15,180 bases of DNA from NCBI GenBank assembly GCA_017307315.1, contig JAFKFF010000225.1:1-15180 (forward strand), written 5' to 3'. Positions 1 through 7,542 of the stretch are shown here, in pieces; the stretch's first letter is position 1; every line of letters begins with the position of its first letter. The notes beneath the pieces were generated by a model. That model did no database searches. It saw nothing but the letters and a program-made list of their open reading frames with translations, and had not been told where the DNA came from. Source of the DNA: Alphaproteobacteria bacterium. GTDB taxonomy: Bacteria; Pseudomonadota; Alphaproteobacteria; Micropepsales; Micropepsaceae. The translations under genes and the position numbers were made by a program.

Positions 1-240
1 CCCGCCAGCTATGTGAGCGGCGATTACGTGACCGAAACCCTGGTCTATGACGAAAGCGGCGAGATCATGCGCCCGCCGGAGGCGCGCAGCCCGGCGTGGC
101 GCGTGCGGGCGCAAGGGCGGCCGCATTTCAATTCCATCCAGAAGCCGATCGGGCCGGGCCACCGCGTCCATGTCGCCGCCATGGGCGGCGCCTGGTTCTG
201 GGTGGAACAGATTTTTCAGGATGCCGACGCGGACGACTGA
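1..240 (+). CDS. 3' end of an unrecognised protein (partial)
   Basis: The reading frame is open from base 1 and ends with TGA at 238-240, so only the last 79 residues are present. The true start lies outside the window; an internal GTG at 13 is unlikely to be the start. The visible tail is soluble, rich in Arg, Pro, Trp and acidic residues, with no membrane span and no motif I recognise. It ends in an acidic stretch (QDADADD). A strong hairpin terminator follows 10 bases later, which supports this being a real gene end. Codon use is GC-rich like the neighbours. Function unknown. Confidence 0.7.
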   Translation, partial: PASYVSGDYVTETLVYDESGEIMRPPEARSPAWRVRAQGRPHFNSIQKPIGPGHRVHVAAMGGAWFWVEQIFQDADADD

Positions 241-250
241 AGACGCGCAA

Positions 251-290
251 GGCGTGATCGCTTTTTCAAAAAGCGGTCACGCCCTTTTAT
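251..290 (+). terminator. Rho-independent terminator of the gene ending at 240
   Basis: A near-perfect hairpin: GGCGTGA at 251-257, a T258-G276 wobble, and CGCTTTTT (259-266) pairing with AAAAAGCG (268-275), closed by TCACGCC (277-283). It is followed by CTTTT (284-288). The stem could reach 16 bp with a minimal loop. The T-run is on the plus strand only, so it fits termination of the upstream plus gene. The minus-strand cytochrome gene converges from the other side. Confidence 0.8.
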
Positions 291-326
291 GGTCGCGCTC
301 TTTTGGTGGCCGCGCGATCTTTCGGA

Positions 327-366
327 GTTGCCTAGGTCCAAGCGCAGCGAAGGGCGCGTAGGCAAC
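327..366. repeat. 8-bp inverted repeat between convergent genes
   Basis: GTTGCCTA (327-334) and TAGGCAAC (359-366) are perfect inverted copies separated by 24 bases. The element lies just beyond the stop codon of the minus-strand cytochrome gene (391), so it could form a hairpin in that transcript's 3' end. No T-run follows on the minus strand. It may be a weak terminator or a remnant of an intergenic palindrome. Confidence 0.4.
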
Positions 367-390
367 GGTTTCCACTTTTCCGGATCGCGC

Positions 391-825
391 TCAATGATGC
401 GGCGGCGGCACGAAGCCGATCGCGTTCAGAAATGGCGTGCGCGTGTCCATCGCCTTCTGCCCGGCGGGATAGCCGTTGGACTTCAGGATGAAAGCCAGGA
501 TCTGGGCATATTGATCGCGGCTGAGCTTGCCGGGATTGTCCTGGGGCATGGTGGTGCGGATGCGCTCGAAAAGATCGCCCAAGGTGAGGCCGGCCCAGTT
601 GGAGATGAACTCACCGCCGACCAAGGCAGGGGCTTCGCCATTGCCGGTTAGGCCGGAGCCGTGGCAGGCGGCGCAATGGGCGGAGAATTGATCCTGGCCC
701 GTCTGGGCCTGGGCTTCGGTATAGGCACCGTCAAGCACAGTGGCCGCGCCCTGTGCCCACGCCACGCCGCCGATGGTGGCCGATACGGCCAAGGCCGCCG
801 AGAGAATGGCAATTCTAGACTTCAT
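391..825 (-). CDS. Small periplasmic class I cytochrome c
   Basis: A 144-residue mono-heme c-type cytochrome, expected to carry electrons in the periplasm. Residues 1-24 form a signal peptide with an AWA|QG-type cleavage site. The heme attachment motif C-A-A-C-H is at residues 51-55, preceded by the usual helix (TGQDQFSAH). Met93 in the TTMPQ motif is the likely distal heme ligand, and residues 103-117 (RDQYAQILAFILKSN) match the C-terminal helix of the family. The start is supported by AGGAG about 9 bases upstream on the minus strand. No oxidase or dehydrogenase partner lies next to it, so its redox partner cannot be inferred. The family call is firm; the specific role is unknown. Confidence 0.93.
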   Translation of the reverse strand: MKSRIAILSAALAVSATIGGVAWAQGAATVLDGAYTEAQAQTGQDQFSAHCAACHGSGLTGNGEAPALVGGEFISNWAGLTLGDLFERIRTTMPQDNPGKLSRDQYAQILAFILKSNGYPAGQKAMDTRTPFLNAIGFVPPPHH

Positions 826-963
826 GGATTGAGGCTCCTGTCACCAAATACTCACCCCTCCCAGAGTGTGGGTTAAGGGTGGAGCGCGATCATGTCCCAA
901 TCATGACCGGCTGGACAGTGCCCGATTGACGCGGGATGGAAGAATCAAGGGGCCCAAAGGGCC

Positions 964-1128
964 TTACTTTTTGACCGTGATCTGAATGCCGCGGTCGGGC
1001 GGGGCGCCGCCACTTTTGTAATTGTCCCACAGGAAGAAGCCTATGATCGCGACCGCGACCAAGACGCCGCCGAGAATGAAAGACAAAAGCACATTGCCGG
1101 CCCCGCCGGACCTGGTCTCCACGATCAT
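964..1128 (-). CDS. Small single-span membrane protein (54 aa)
   Basis: The minus strand encodes 54 residues, from ATG at 1128 to TAA at 966-964. GGGAG precedes the start by about 8 bases. Residues 1-11 are polar (starting MIVETRSG). Residues about 12-34 are one hydrophobic helix (NVLLSFILGG onwards, ending GFFLW). A short tail, DNYKSGGAPPDRG and then ITVKK, follows. The hydrophobic core and charged ends read as a genuine inner-membrane microprotein. A longer reading frame over the same bases in another phase gives low-complexity Arg-rich sequence and looks spurious. Just after the stop, GGCCC-TTT-GGGCC can form a short hairpin without a clear T-run. It sits upstream of the cytochrome gene on the same strand with a 138-base gap. 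Function unknown. Confidence 0.7.
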   Translation of the reverse strand: MIVETRSGGAGNVLLSFILGGVLVAVAIIGFFLWDNYKSGGAPPDRGIQITVKK

Positions 1129-1303
1129 CTCGCGCTCCCATGCAGTGCGCCCTGATAACGAAAGGGGACAGCGAGCGGTTCCTCCCGCGCGGGATTCGGA
1201 AAGGATTGTGGCGGCGGAAAGGCGAAGCCGCCTTAGTCGCGCCCATCGGGGAACCGGTGGTGGAGGGACGCGTTACCGAGGCGAAGTCCAACGGGAGTGT
1301 TTC

Positions 1304-1597
1304 ATGCGCACGCATGTCCTTATCGCTGGTGCCGCCGCTGTCCTGCTTCTGGCGGGTTGCGGCACGAACCAGGGCGATCGCGCGGCCAGCGGCGCGCTTC
1401 TGGGTGCCGGTGCCGGCGCCTTGGTGGGTTCGGTGACCGGCAGCGCCGGCGCGGGCGCCGCTATCGGCGCGGTGGGTGGCGCGGTGGTGGGTGCCGCCAC
1501 CGATCCGTGCAGTCTGGATCTTGGCGATCCGTTCTGGCGCGACCATGGCGGCCAGCGCGGCTATCGCGAGCGCTGCGGCCATCGCTACAATCGCTAA
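1304..1597 (+). CDS. Glycine-zipper outer-membrane lipoprotein
   Basis: A 97-residue protein. The start ATG at 1304 has GGGAG upstream and places a lipoprotein signal exactly at the N-terminus: a short basic start, a hydrophobic stretch, then lipobox LLAGC with the lipidated Cys at residue 19. Residues about 29-65 are a run of G-A-G and G-G-A repeats typical of glycine-zipper 2TM (YmgG/SlyB-like) domains. The C-terminal third is polar and Arg/His-rich (RDHGGQRGYR). It is probably anchored in the outer-membrane inner leaflet with a stress or envelope role, as inferred from the family. The 5' leader contains an inverted repeat GGCGGC (1210-1215)/GCCGCC (1227-1232). It overlaps an alternative hairpin AAGGCG (1219-1224)/CGCCTT (1229-1234). 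A longer upstream in-frame extension to 1022 lacks coding character and is not used. Confidence 0.85.
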   Translation: MRTHVLIAGAAAVLLLAGCGTNQGDRAASGALLGAGAGALVGSVTGSAGAGAAIGAVGGAVVGAATDPCSLDLGDPFWRDHGGQRGYRERCGHRYNR

Positions 1598-1620
1598 AGC
1601 TAGAGAAGTCGTTCGGACAA

Positions 1621-1655
1621 TCCGCCGGGCATGTCTCACGCCCGGCGGATTTTCT
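1621..1655 (+). terminator. Rho-independent terminator of the lipoprotein gene
   Basis: A perfect 10-bp stem, TCCGCCGGGC (1621-1630) with GCCCGGCGGA (1640-1649), a 9-base loop and then TTTTCTT. It begins 23 bases after the lipoprotein stop codon. The stop codon of the convergent minus gene (1655-1657) abuts the T-run, so the same stem lies at the 3' end of both transcripts. The T-run favours the plus strand. Confidence 0.88.
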
Positions 1656-3364
1656 TATGGAGCAGGTGTCGGCGGGGTGCAATTCGCGCCCGGAAGCGAG
1701 CACTGCAGGTCCTGCTGTCGCCGAGAAATCGCGGCACTGCCTTCGAAGGACAAATCCATCAACTTGTTCTGAACGCGCTTAAGCTTGGCGTTGATCGCGA
1801 TGGTTCGCGGTGCTTTCTCGAAGGCATCGACCACCGCTTGGTCTTCAGCGGAAATTGCGGAGGGCGCCGGCACCTCCGGCCCTTGTTTGTGAAGGGTATC
1901 TGCAAGAATCTTGGCAGTGGATGCCCAAATGTACTTCCTGAATGCGCGATACGGCGCGCTCTCATAGAATGCAACCAGATAGAGCAGGTCATCCTTGGAA
2001 AGGACTTTAGCTACGACGGTGGCCATTTTCCTGTCGATTTCTACGATGATGTCCGCCCCATTTTTTCCGCCCGGCATAACGACTTCGGACATTCTGTTGG
2101 TCAGACGGGACATGCCCGGCCCTTCATCGCTCGCGGAAATATAGCGTAGGGCCAAATCAATACGTTCCGGCAATTCGGGGTCGGCTGGTCTGGGCTTCAT
2201 CTCCGCCAATATCGCCGGAACGGCCTTGGGGTTAGCCGCGGCGCAGAGATCCAAGATGATCACATGCTTCCGCGTGCCGTCGAATTCGAAATTATTTTCA
2301 TCGGACAATGCGTCCAGGCAACCATTGGGAGACAGCGCCAGCGATTTGAAACGTCCCGCGAGAAGCCGTTCCGGCTTTCCCTTGAGAATGGTGTAAAGAC
2401 CGGCGTCGGAATAGCCGCGCTCATGTGTTCCGTATGCGATGAAATCATACCCATCCCGGAAAGGAATGAGATAAAGCGTTCCAAGCTGTCCCGGCGTGAA
2501 GTCGGTTCGCGTTGCATGTCCGTCGGGGTGAATTTTCCAGATGGGAAATTGTTTCACGGCTTCCGCGCCACTGCCGATCGGGCAGGCCCAGGCGACGAAT
2601 GTCCGCTCCCAGGACGGGGTCTGCACGCAAGTCACCCAATGCGGGTCCACGCCGATGACTGGCGTCTCTTTTCGATCCGGCAGACTTACGAGCTTGAAGG
2701 GCCGCTCCGGATTCGGGTTGACCGGCGCATACTTCCACGGCTCGAACTCCCTCTTGCCGCGGTCCAGGATAATTTTCCGGTCGTAAGAGATCGACCAGGG
2801 ATGCGACCTTTCAGCGATCCAGGGCGCGTTGTATTGGTCGCAGCGCTTGCCGACTCCATTGGTGGACAAATTTATGAGCGACCAGCCCAATTCACTATGA
2901 TGCTCCATCACACCGGCAGGCGCTTCCGCGCCCAGCGGCCCAGAAACCACTCGCCAGCGCCCGGAACCTTTGCCGATGAACGGCTCCTGGGAATAGGTGA
3001 GGACGCCGTCGGCGGCACAAAAGTAATTGCTGAAAAATTGCGAGCCGGGTGCCGGCCAGGCTTCAGGCCGGTAGACTCGGGGCTGCTCCCCCATCACCCA
3101 TGTATAGAGATGCGCTTTGTTTTCCGGAAACTGCACATTACCCGGAGCCAGGGAGTCCGTAATTTCAGCGTTATCCGGCAAATCATCCTCCGCCCCGCCG
3201 AACACCAAAGTCCTGTCGTCCAGCCAGAAGGCGTTGTGAATCTGAAGTTTAGATTCGCCGACGAGGATTTGCGGAACGGACTCGGCAGCAGACACAGGAT
3301 GCCATCCGCTTGCGGATAGAAGCGCGGTCAATGCCGCAACGCCATGTGCAATTTTGCCGTGCAC
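1655..3364 (-). CDS. Large secreted protein of unknown function
   Basis: A 569-residue protein. It starts at a GTG (3364-3362), supported by GGGAGGGG about 7 bases upstream, with no nearby in-frame ATG. Residues 1-26 form a signal peptide (GVAALTALLSASG, cleaved after VSA), so it is exported. I recognise no catalytic motif. Short recurring segments of the type 'FWLDDRTLVFGG', 'LALSPNGCLDALSDE' and 'VIILDLC' suggest beta-propeller-like blades, an inference only. The C-terminal 100 residues are more helical and charged, ending in a Cys/Pro-rich tail (CSLPGANCTPPTPAP). Base composition stands out: sampled lines are about 48-55% GC against 65-68% in the adjacent heme genes, hinting at a different origin or weaker codon selection. 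It shows no operon link to hemE (78-base gap). Confidence 0.8.
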   Translation of the reverse strand: MHGKIAHGVAALTALLSASGWHPVSAAESVPQILVGESKLQIHNAFWLDDRTLVFGGAEDDLPDNAEITDSLAPGNVQFPENKAHLYTWVMGEQPRVYRPEAWPAPGSQFFSNYFCAADGVLTYSQEPFIGKGSGRWRVVSGPLGAEAPAGVMEHHSELGWSLINLSTNGVGKRCDQYNAPWIAERSHPWSISYDRKIILDRGKREFEPWKYAPVNPNPERPFKLVSLPDRKETPVIGVDPHWVTCVQTPSWERTFVAWACPIGSGAEAVKQFPIWKIHPDGHATRTDFTPGQLGTLYLIPFRDGYDFIAYGTHERGYSDAGLYTILKGKPERLLAGRFKSLALSPNGCLDALSDENNFEFDGTRKHVIILDLCAAANPKAVPAILAEMKPRPADPELPERIDLALRYISASDEGPGMSRLTNRMSEVVMPGGKNGADIIVEIDRKMATVVAKVLSKDDLLYLVAFYESAPYRAFRKYIWASTAKILADTLHKQGPEVPAPSAISAEDQAVVDAFEKAPRTIAINAKLKRVQNKLMDLSFEGSAAISRRQQDLQCSLPGANCTPPTPAP

Positions 3365-3367
3365 CGA

Positions 3368-3390
3368 AGTTACCCCTCCCGGGGGTCACT
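3368..3390 (-). promoter_or_regulatory. Inverted repeat enclosing the ribosome binding site of the secreted-protein gene
   Basis: AGT-T-ACCCC (3368-3376) can pair with GGGGT-C-ACT (3382-3390) with one mismatch and a 5-base loop. On the minus strand the GGGAGGGG ribosome binding site lies in the loop and one arm. Folding could therefore mask it. The stem is short and the regulatory reading is speculative. Confidence 0.3.
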
Positions 3391-3442
3391 TTAGCCCGCA
3401 AATAGGTCGGTGCAAGCTGCTTTCAAAGCCGGCTGACGACCG

Positions 3443-4474
3443 TCAAGTCGTTCGGATGGCGGCGATCAGGTCGGCGACATGCTCGGGCGGCGTCGGTTGC
3501 ATCACGCCATGGCCGAGATTGAAGATGAACGGCCTGCCTCTCATGCTTTCCACGATCCGCGCCGCTTCGCCGCGCATGGCGTCGCCGCCCGCAAGCAGCA
3601 GCACCGGATCGAGATTGCCCTGCAGCGCGATTTTGGGATTGTCGAGCATGATCGCGCCGATGTCGGTCATCTGGTCGACGCCCACGCCGTCGATACCGGT
3701 TTCCGCCGCATAGCGCGCGAGCCAGGAGCCGGCGGCGCGGGGAAAGCCGATGACGGGAAGGCCGGGATGGGCTGCCTTCACATTCGCCACGATGCGCGCG
3801 GTGGGCTTGAGCACCGCGACCTCGAACAATCCGGCCGGCACCGTGCCGGCCCAGCTTTCGAACAATTGCAGCGCCTCGGCGCCAGCATCGCCTTGCGCGA
3901 TCAGGTAGCGGCTGGTGGCGTCCACCAGAATATCCATCAGAAGGGCGAAACTCTCCGGCTCCTTCCAGGCCAGGGCGCGGATGGTTTCGTGATCGGTGCC
4001 GCCCTTGCCTTCGATCATGTAGCTCGCCACCGTCCAGGGCGCGCCGGCGAAACCGATCAGCGTGGCGTCGGCCATCCTGGCGTCGGCGGCCATGGCGGCG
4101 CGCACGTTCCTGATGGTCTGCATCACCGGTTCGAGCCTTGCGCTGTCATAATGCAGCCCGGAAATCGCGGCGCGCGCGCGCACCGGTTCCAGGCGCGGGC
4201 CTTCGCCTTCGGCGAACCACAGTTTCTGCCCCAGCGCGTGCGGCACCAGGAGAATGTCGGCGAACAAGATCGCGGCATCGAGCCCGAAGCGGCGCACCGG
4301 CTGCAATGTCACCTCCGTCGCCTGCTCGGGATTGAGGCAGAAGGCGACGAAGTCCTTGGCGTTCGCGCGCAGGGCGCGATATTCGGGCAGATAGCGCCCG
4401 GCCTGGCGCATCAGCCAGACAGGGGGCGGCGATACCGCTTCGCCGCCCAGAACCGAAAGCAGCTTCTTCACCAT
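3443..4474 (-). CDS. hemE: Uroporphyrinogen decarboxylase
   Basis: HemE, 343 residues, the normal family length. It removes the four acetate carboxyls of uroporphyrinogen III to give coproporphyrinogen III in the cytoplasm. The first family signature, PPVWLMRQAGRYLPEYR, is at residues 17-33. FADIL at 71-75 supplies the catalytic Asp (73). The second signature, GFAGAPWTVASYMIEG, lies in the first half, and the C-terminal motif FNLGHGVMQPTPPEHV is intact. The ATG at 4474 overlaps the hemC stop by 7 bases (4468-4474), so translation is probably coupled. It is the last gene of a hemF-hemC-hemE unit. I see no clear terminator in the 78 bases after it. Identification is secure. Confidence 0.98.
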   Translation of the reverse strand: MVKKLLSVLGGEAVSPPPVWLMRQAGRYLPEYRALRANAKDFVAFCLNPEQATEVTLQPVRRFGLDAAILFADILLVPHALGQKLWFAEGEGPRLEPVRARAAISGLHYDSARLEPVMQTIRNVRAAMAADARMADATLIGFAGAPWTVASYMIEGKGGTDHETIRALAWKEPESFALLMDILVDATSRYLIAQGDAGAEALQLFESWAGTVPAGLFEVAVLKPTARIVANVKAAHPGLPVIGFPRAAGSWLARYAAETGIDGVGVDQMTDIGAIMLDNPKIALQGNLDPVLLLAGGDAMRGEAARIVESMRGRPFIFNLGHGVMQPTPPEHVADLIAAIRTT

Positions 4475-5439
4475 CCGCGTTTGTCCAGGCTTTGAATGAA
4501 GGCTTCGCCCGCTTCGGCGCGGACCTGCGCGCCGATGCGCCGGCCGAATGCGGCGGCATCGCCGATGGGATCGCCGCCGAGCGCCAGCCTGTCCTCGCGC
4601 CGCCAGCGCTCCGTGCCGTCGGGCGTGAGAATCTCGCCCAGGAAATGCAGCATGCCGCCATTGAGGCGCGCCAGGGCGCCGATCGGCGTCCGGCAGGAGC
4701 CGTCCAGCGCATGCAAAAAGCCGCGCTCCGCCGCCACCGCGGTCTCGAATTCCCGCACCGTGATCTTCGCCAGCTTTTCGCGCATCGCGGCGTCATCGGC
4801 GCGGCAGGTGACGGCGAGCGCCCCCTGGCCCGGCGCGGGCGGCATGTCCTCGAGGTCGGTGAGGCTGGTGATGTGGCCGGTGAGGTTCATGCGCGAAAGG
4901 CCCGCCAGCGCCAGGAAGGTCGCGTCCATCACCCCTTCTTCCATCCGCTTCAGCCGCGTCTGGATGCTGCCGCGCAAGGTGACGATCTTGAGGTCGGGGC
5001 GCAGGTGAAGCGCCTGGGCCTGGCGGCGCAGGCTGGCGGTGCCGACCACCGCGCCTTGCGGCAACTGGGCCAGGGTCTTCGCCTTGCGCGAGATGAAAGC
5101 ATCGCGCGGGTCCTCGCGCGCGGGGATCGCGGCCAGGACGATGCCCTCGGGCATCACGGTGGGAAGATCCTTCAGGGAATGAATGGCGGCGTCGATACGC
5201 CCGTCGAGCAGGGCCTCGTCCAGTTCCTTGGTGAAAAGGCCCTTGCCGCCGGCATCCTGCAGGCGGCGGTCGGCGATGCGGTCGCCGCTGGTGACGAAAC
5301 TGTCGATGGCAAGCTCGGCCGCGCCGGTGGCGCGCGCCAGCAGCCGGGCGACATGATGCGCCTGGGTCATCGCCAGCGGCGAGCCCCGCGAGCCGAGTTT
5401 CGACAAAGCCGGCGAGCCCCGCGAGCCCAGCTTGCGCAT
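4468..5439 (-). CDS. hemC: Porphobilinogen deaminase (hydroxymethylbilane synthase) with duplicated N-terminal motif
   Basis: HemC, 323 residues. It polymerises four porphobilinogens into hydroxymethylbilane. Key features are present: HSLKDLP with catalytic Asp91, TASLRRQAQ (135-143), RGSIQTRL (156-163), APGQGALAV (202-210), and DGSCRTPIG with the dipyrromethane-cofactor Cys249. The ATG at 5439 overlaps the hemF stop as TGATG, so this start is favoured by coupling. The N-terminus is odd. The substrate-binding motif KLGSRGSP occurs twice, at residues 3-10 and 14-21, where homologues have it once. An in-frame TTG (5406-5404) between the copies would give a normal-length N-terminus but has no visible ribosome binding site. 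No hemD is in the window, so the uroporphyrinogen III synthase must be encoded elsewhere. Confidence 0.97.
   Translation of the reverse strand: MRKLGSRGSPALSKLGSRGSPLAMTQAHHVARLLARATGAAELAIDSFVTSGDRIADRRLQDAGGKGLFTKELDEALLDGRIDAAIHSLKDLPTVMPEGIVLAAIPAREDPRDAFISRKAKTLAQLPQGAVVGTASLRRQAQALHLRPDLKIVTLRGSIQTRLKRMEEGVMDATFLALAGLSRMNLTGHITSLTDLEDMPPAPGQGALAVTCRADDAAMREKLAKITVREFETAVAAERGFLHALDGSCRTPIGALARLNGGMLHFLGEILTPDGTERWRREDRLALGGDPIGDAAAFGRRIGAQVRAEAGEAFIQSLDKRGW
5377..5433 (-). repeat. 33-bp-period tandem duplication inside hemC
   Basis: Two copies of an eight-codon unit encoding KLGSRGSP lie at 5433-5410 and 5400-5377. They differ at only two synonymous third positions (AAG/AAA and CTG/CTC), 22 of 24 bases identical. 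Three unrelated codons (ALS) separate them. Confidence 0.92.
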
Positions 5440-6332
5440 CAGCGCCACTCCGCGATCGGCGGCATCGACGACAGGATGCTTTCGACATTGCCGCCGGTCT
5501 TCAGGCCGAAGGTGGTGCCGCGGTCGTAGAGCAGATTGAACTCGACATAACGGCCGCGCCATTTCGCCTGCTCGGCGCGGTCCGCCTGGCTCCACCGCTC
5601 GGTCCAATGCCGGCGCACGATCCTGGGATAGATGTCGAGGAAGGCGAGGCCGACCTCGCGCGTGAAAGCGAAATCCTTGTCCCAGTCGCCCGAGTCGTGA
5701 TGGTCGTAGAAAATGCCGCCGACGCCGCGATGCTCGTTCCGGTGGGGCAGGAAGAAATACTCGTCCGCCCATTTCTTGTATTTCGCATGCCAGCCGGCAT
5801 CGGCGCTGTCGCAGGCGGCCTTCATGCGGGCATGGAAATCGCGCGCGTCGGCATGGGCCTGGTCGCGCTGCGCATCCAGGGTGGGATTGAGATCGGCGCC
5901 GCCGCCGAACCAGCTCTCGGTGGTCACGATCATGCGGCTGTTCATGTGCACGGCGGGAATGTGCGGATTGGCCATGTGGGCGATCAGGCTGATGCCGCTG
6001 GCCCAGAAGCGGGGATCCTCGCCCGCGCCCTTCACCTGCCTGGCGAAGTCGGGCGGGAAGGCGCCATGCACGGTGGAGACATGCACCCCCACTTTCTCGA
6101 ACAGCCGGCCGCGCATCAGTCCCATCACGCCGCCGCCCTGGTCCTGGCCGTCGGCGGAAAGCGCGCGGCGCCAGGGGGTGCGGACGAAGCGTCCCGCCTC
6201 GCCCTTATAAAGTGCGGGATCGGCTTCGGCCTCCAGCGCCTCGAACGCCGCGATGATCCTGAGCGCCAGGTCCTCGAACCAGGCGCGGGCGGCGGTTTTG
6301 CGGCTTTCCAGGCTTGCGGCGGGGTTTTCCAT
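5439..6332 (-). CDS. hemF: Oxygen-dependent coproporphyrinogen III oxidase
   Basis: HemF, 297 residues. It oxidatively decarboxylates coproporphyrinogen III to protoporphyrinogen IX using O2, so the organism makes heme aerobically. Diagnostic blocks in order: [10 protein letters not shown] (86-95), [17 protein letters not shown] (115-131), [13 protein letters not shown] (139-151), then [21 protein letters not shown] (186-206) and IFYDHHD. Near the C-terminus are [18 protein letters not shown] and the closing MPPIAEWR. The ATG at 6332 has no strong ribosome binding site (upstream is C-rich), unlike its neighbours. Its stop overlaps the hemC start (TGATG). It is the first gene of the heme operon, whose promoter should lie in 6333-6412 or in the AT-rich stretch beyond. 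It is divergent from the YeiH-family gene. Confidence 0.97.
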   Translation of the reverse strand: MENPAASLESRKTAARAWFEDLALRIIAAFEALEAEADPALYKGEAGRFVRTPWRRALSADGQDQGGGVMGLMRGRLFEKVGVHVSTVHGAFPPDFARQVKGAGEDPRFWASGISLIAHMANPHIPAVHMNSRMIVTTESWFGGGADLNPTLDAQRDQAHADARDFHARMKAACDSADAGWHAKYKKWADEYFFLPHRNEHRGVGGIFYDHHDSGDWDKDFAFTREVGLAFLDIYPRIVRRHWTERWSQADRAEQAKWRGRYVEFNLLYDRGTTFGLKTGGNVESILSSMPPIAEWR

Positions 6333-6412
6333 GGGCGGGGCGTTCTAACATGCGGGCCCTCAGGAGCAAGGCGGTGTCCTGGCGCGCCGCGCGGGCGGGC
6401 AAGCACAGCGAT

Positions 6413-6457
6413 CAATCTGTGAAATAGATTGTTAGTAGCAATATAATCCATTGGATT
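6413..6457. promoter_or_regulatory. Cluster of three dyads: candidate LysR-type operators between hemF and the yeiH-like gene
   Basis: Three inverted repeats lie in one AT-rich 45-base stretch. CAATCT-N7-AGATTG spans 6413-6431; it contains ATC-N9-GAT and fits the LysR T-N11-A rule (T6416 to A6428). ATTG-N7-CAAT spans 6428-6442, with a second T-N11-A from T6429 to A6441. AATCCA-T-TGGATT spans 6445-6457. The first two share their central ATTG. The gene pair downstream encodes a transporter and a LysR regulator, the expected target and ligand-sensing partner. Assignment as operators is inference. Confidence 0.6.
6442..6447 (+). promoter_or_regulatory. Consensus -10 box (TATAAT) for the yeiH-like gene
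   Basis: An exact TATAAT lies 41 bases before the ATG at 6489, embedded in the dyad cluster. No good -35 hexamer is present about 17 bases upstream; that position falls inside the first dyad. This is what an activator-dependent promoter would look like. Confidence 0.5.
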
Positions 6458-6488
6458 TATCAGTTTCTTCGGTGTGGAATTGCGGGGC

Positions 6489-7532
6489 ATGTCCGACCCC
6501 ACCGATATCCGCGTTCCCGTCCGCCCGGCCGCCGCCGCTGCCGACGCCGTCATCGCCGCCCTGCCGGGGCTGACCTTGACCGGGGCCATCGCGCTTGGCG
6601 CCTTCGCGCTGCGCCAGGTTCCGGGCGTGGCGATGTTCAGCCCCATGATCCTGGCCACCGTGCTGGGCATGCTGTTTCACAATCTGGTGGGCACGCCCGC
6701 CGCCTGCCGCGCCGGAGTGGTCTTCAGCCTGAAGCGCATCCTCAGGCTGGGCATCATCCTTCTGGGCTTCCAACTGGCGCTGTCGCAGGTGGTGGCGGTG
6801 GGCGCGGCCGGCGTCGCCATCATTCTCGCCACCCTGTTCGCCACCTTCGTCTTCACCAAGGCGATGGGACGGGTTCTGGGCGTCGATCCCAAGCTGGCCG
6901 AACTGATCGGCGCGGGCACTTCGGTATGCGGCGCCTCCGCGGTGATCGCCACCAACACCGTGACCGAAGGCAGCGACGCCGATGTCGCCTATGCGGTCGC
7001 CTGCGTCACCGTGTTCGGTTCCGCCGCCATGCTGCTCTATCCGCTGCTGCCGGGCCTTCTGCATCTGTCGCCCCGCGCCTTCGGCCTGTGGAGCGGCGCC
7101 TCGATCCACGAGATCGCGCAGGTGGTGGCGGCCTCCTTTCAGGATGGTCCGGCGGCGGGCCAGTTCGGCACCGTCGCCAAGCTGACGCGGGTGATGATGC
7201 TGGCGCCGCTGGTGATCGGGCTCGGCATGATCGCGGCGCGCAAGGCCCATGCGGGCATGGACGCGAGAAGGGCCGCCCCGCCCATGCCCTGGTTCGTGCT
7301 GGGCTTCATCGCGGTGATGCTGCTGAACAGCGCCCTAACCATAGCCCCGGCGGAAAAGGCGCAGATCGTCAGCCTGACCAATTTCCTCCTGTCGATGGCG
7401 CTGGCGGCGATGGGGCTGGAGACGGACTTTGCCAAATTGAAACGCGAAGGCCTGAAGCCGTTGGGGCTGGCCGCCTGCGCCTGGGGCTTCGTCGCGCTTT
7501 TCAGCCTCGCCCTGGTCAAGCTCTTCGCCTAA
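6489..7532 (+). CDS. YeiH-family (UPF0324) putative sulfate/sulfite export protein
   Basis: A 347-residue polytopic membrane protein of the YeiH/UPF0324 family, annotated elsewhere as putative sulfate exporters. The ATG at 6489 is preferred over an in-frame GTG at 6474. Hydrophobic segments alternate with short loops along the length, about ten spans by eye. The family hallmark [14 protein letters not shown] sits mid-protein. A second conserved stretch is [17 protein letters not shown], and the region [16 protein letters not shown] follows. The C-terminus ends on a hydrophobic helix ([14 protein letters not shown]). A LysR-type gene starts 10 bases after the stop, on the same strand. In E. 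coli the equivalent yeiE-yeiH pair is also neighbouring. Family assignment is strong; the exact substrate is not shown by sequence. Confidence 0.92.
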   Translation: MSDPTDIRVPVRPAAAAADAVIAALPGLTLTGAIALGAFALRQVPGVAMFSPMILATVLGMLFHNLVGTPAACRAGVVFSLKRILRLGIILLGFQLALSQVVAVGAAGVAIILATLFATFVFTKAMGRVLGVDPKLAELIGAGTSVCGASAVIATNTVTEGSDADVAYAVACVTVFGSAAMLLYPLLPGLLHLSPRAFGLWSGASIHEIAQVVAASFQDGPAAGQFGTVAKLTRVMMLAPLVIGLGMIAARKAHAGMDARRAAPPMPWFVLGFIAVMLLNSALTIAPAEKAQIVSLTNFLLSMALAAMGLETDFAKLKREGLKPLGLAACAWGFVALFSLALVKLFA

Positions 7533-7542
7533 GGTTGAAGCG

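Noticed and set aside
890..1639. 249-codon open frame on the minus strand
   Set aside because: Arg/His-rich composition, overlaps the well-supported lipoprotein on the other strand and the 54-residue protein in another phase.
5439..5470. HemF apparently truncated after MPPIAEWR compared with E. coli
   Set aside because: As far as I recall, many alphaproteobacterial HemF proteins end at about this point, so it is probably normal.
4492..5529. Long plus-strand open frame across hemC
   Set aside because: It is antisense to hemC, which has all family motifs; high-GC DNA commonly leaves such shadows.
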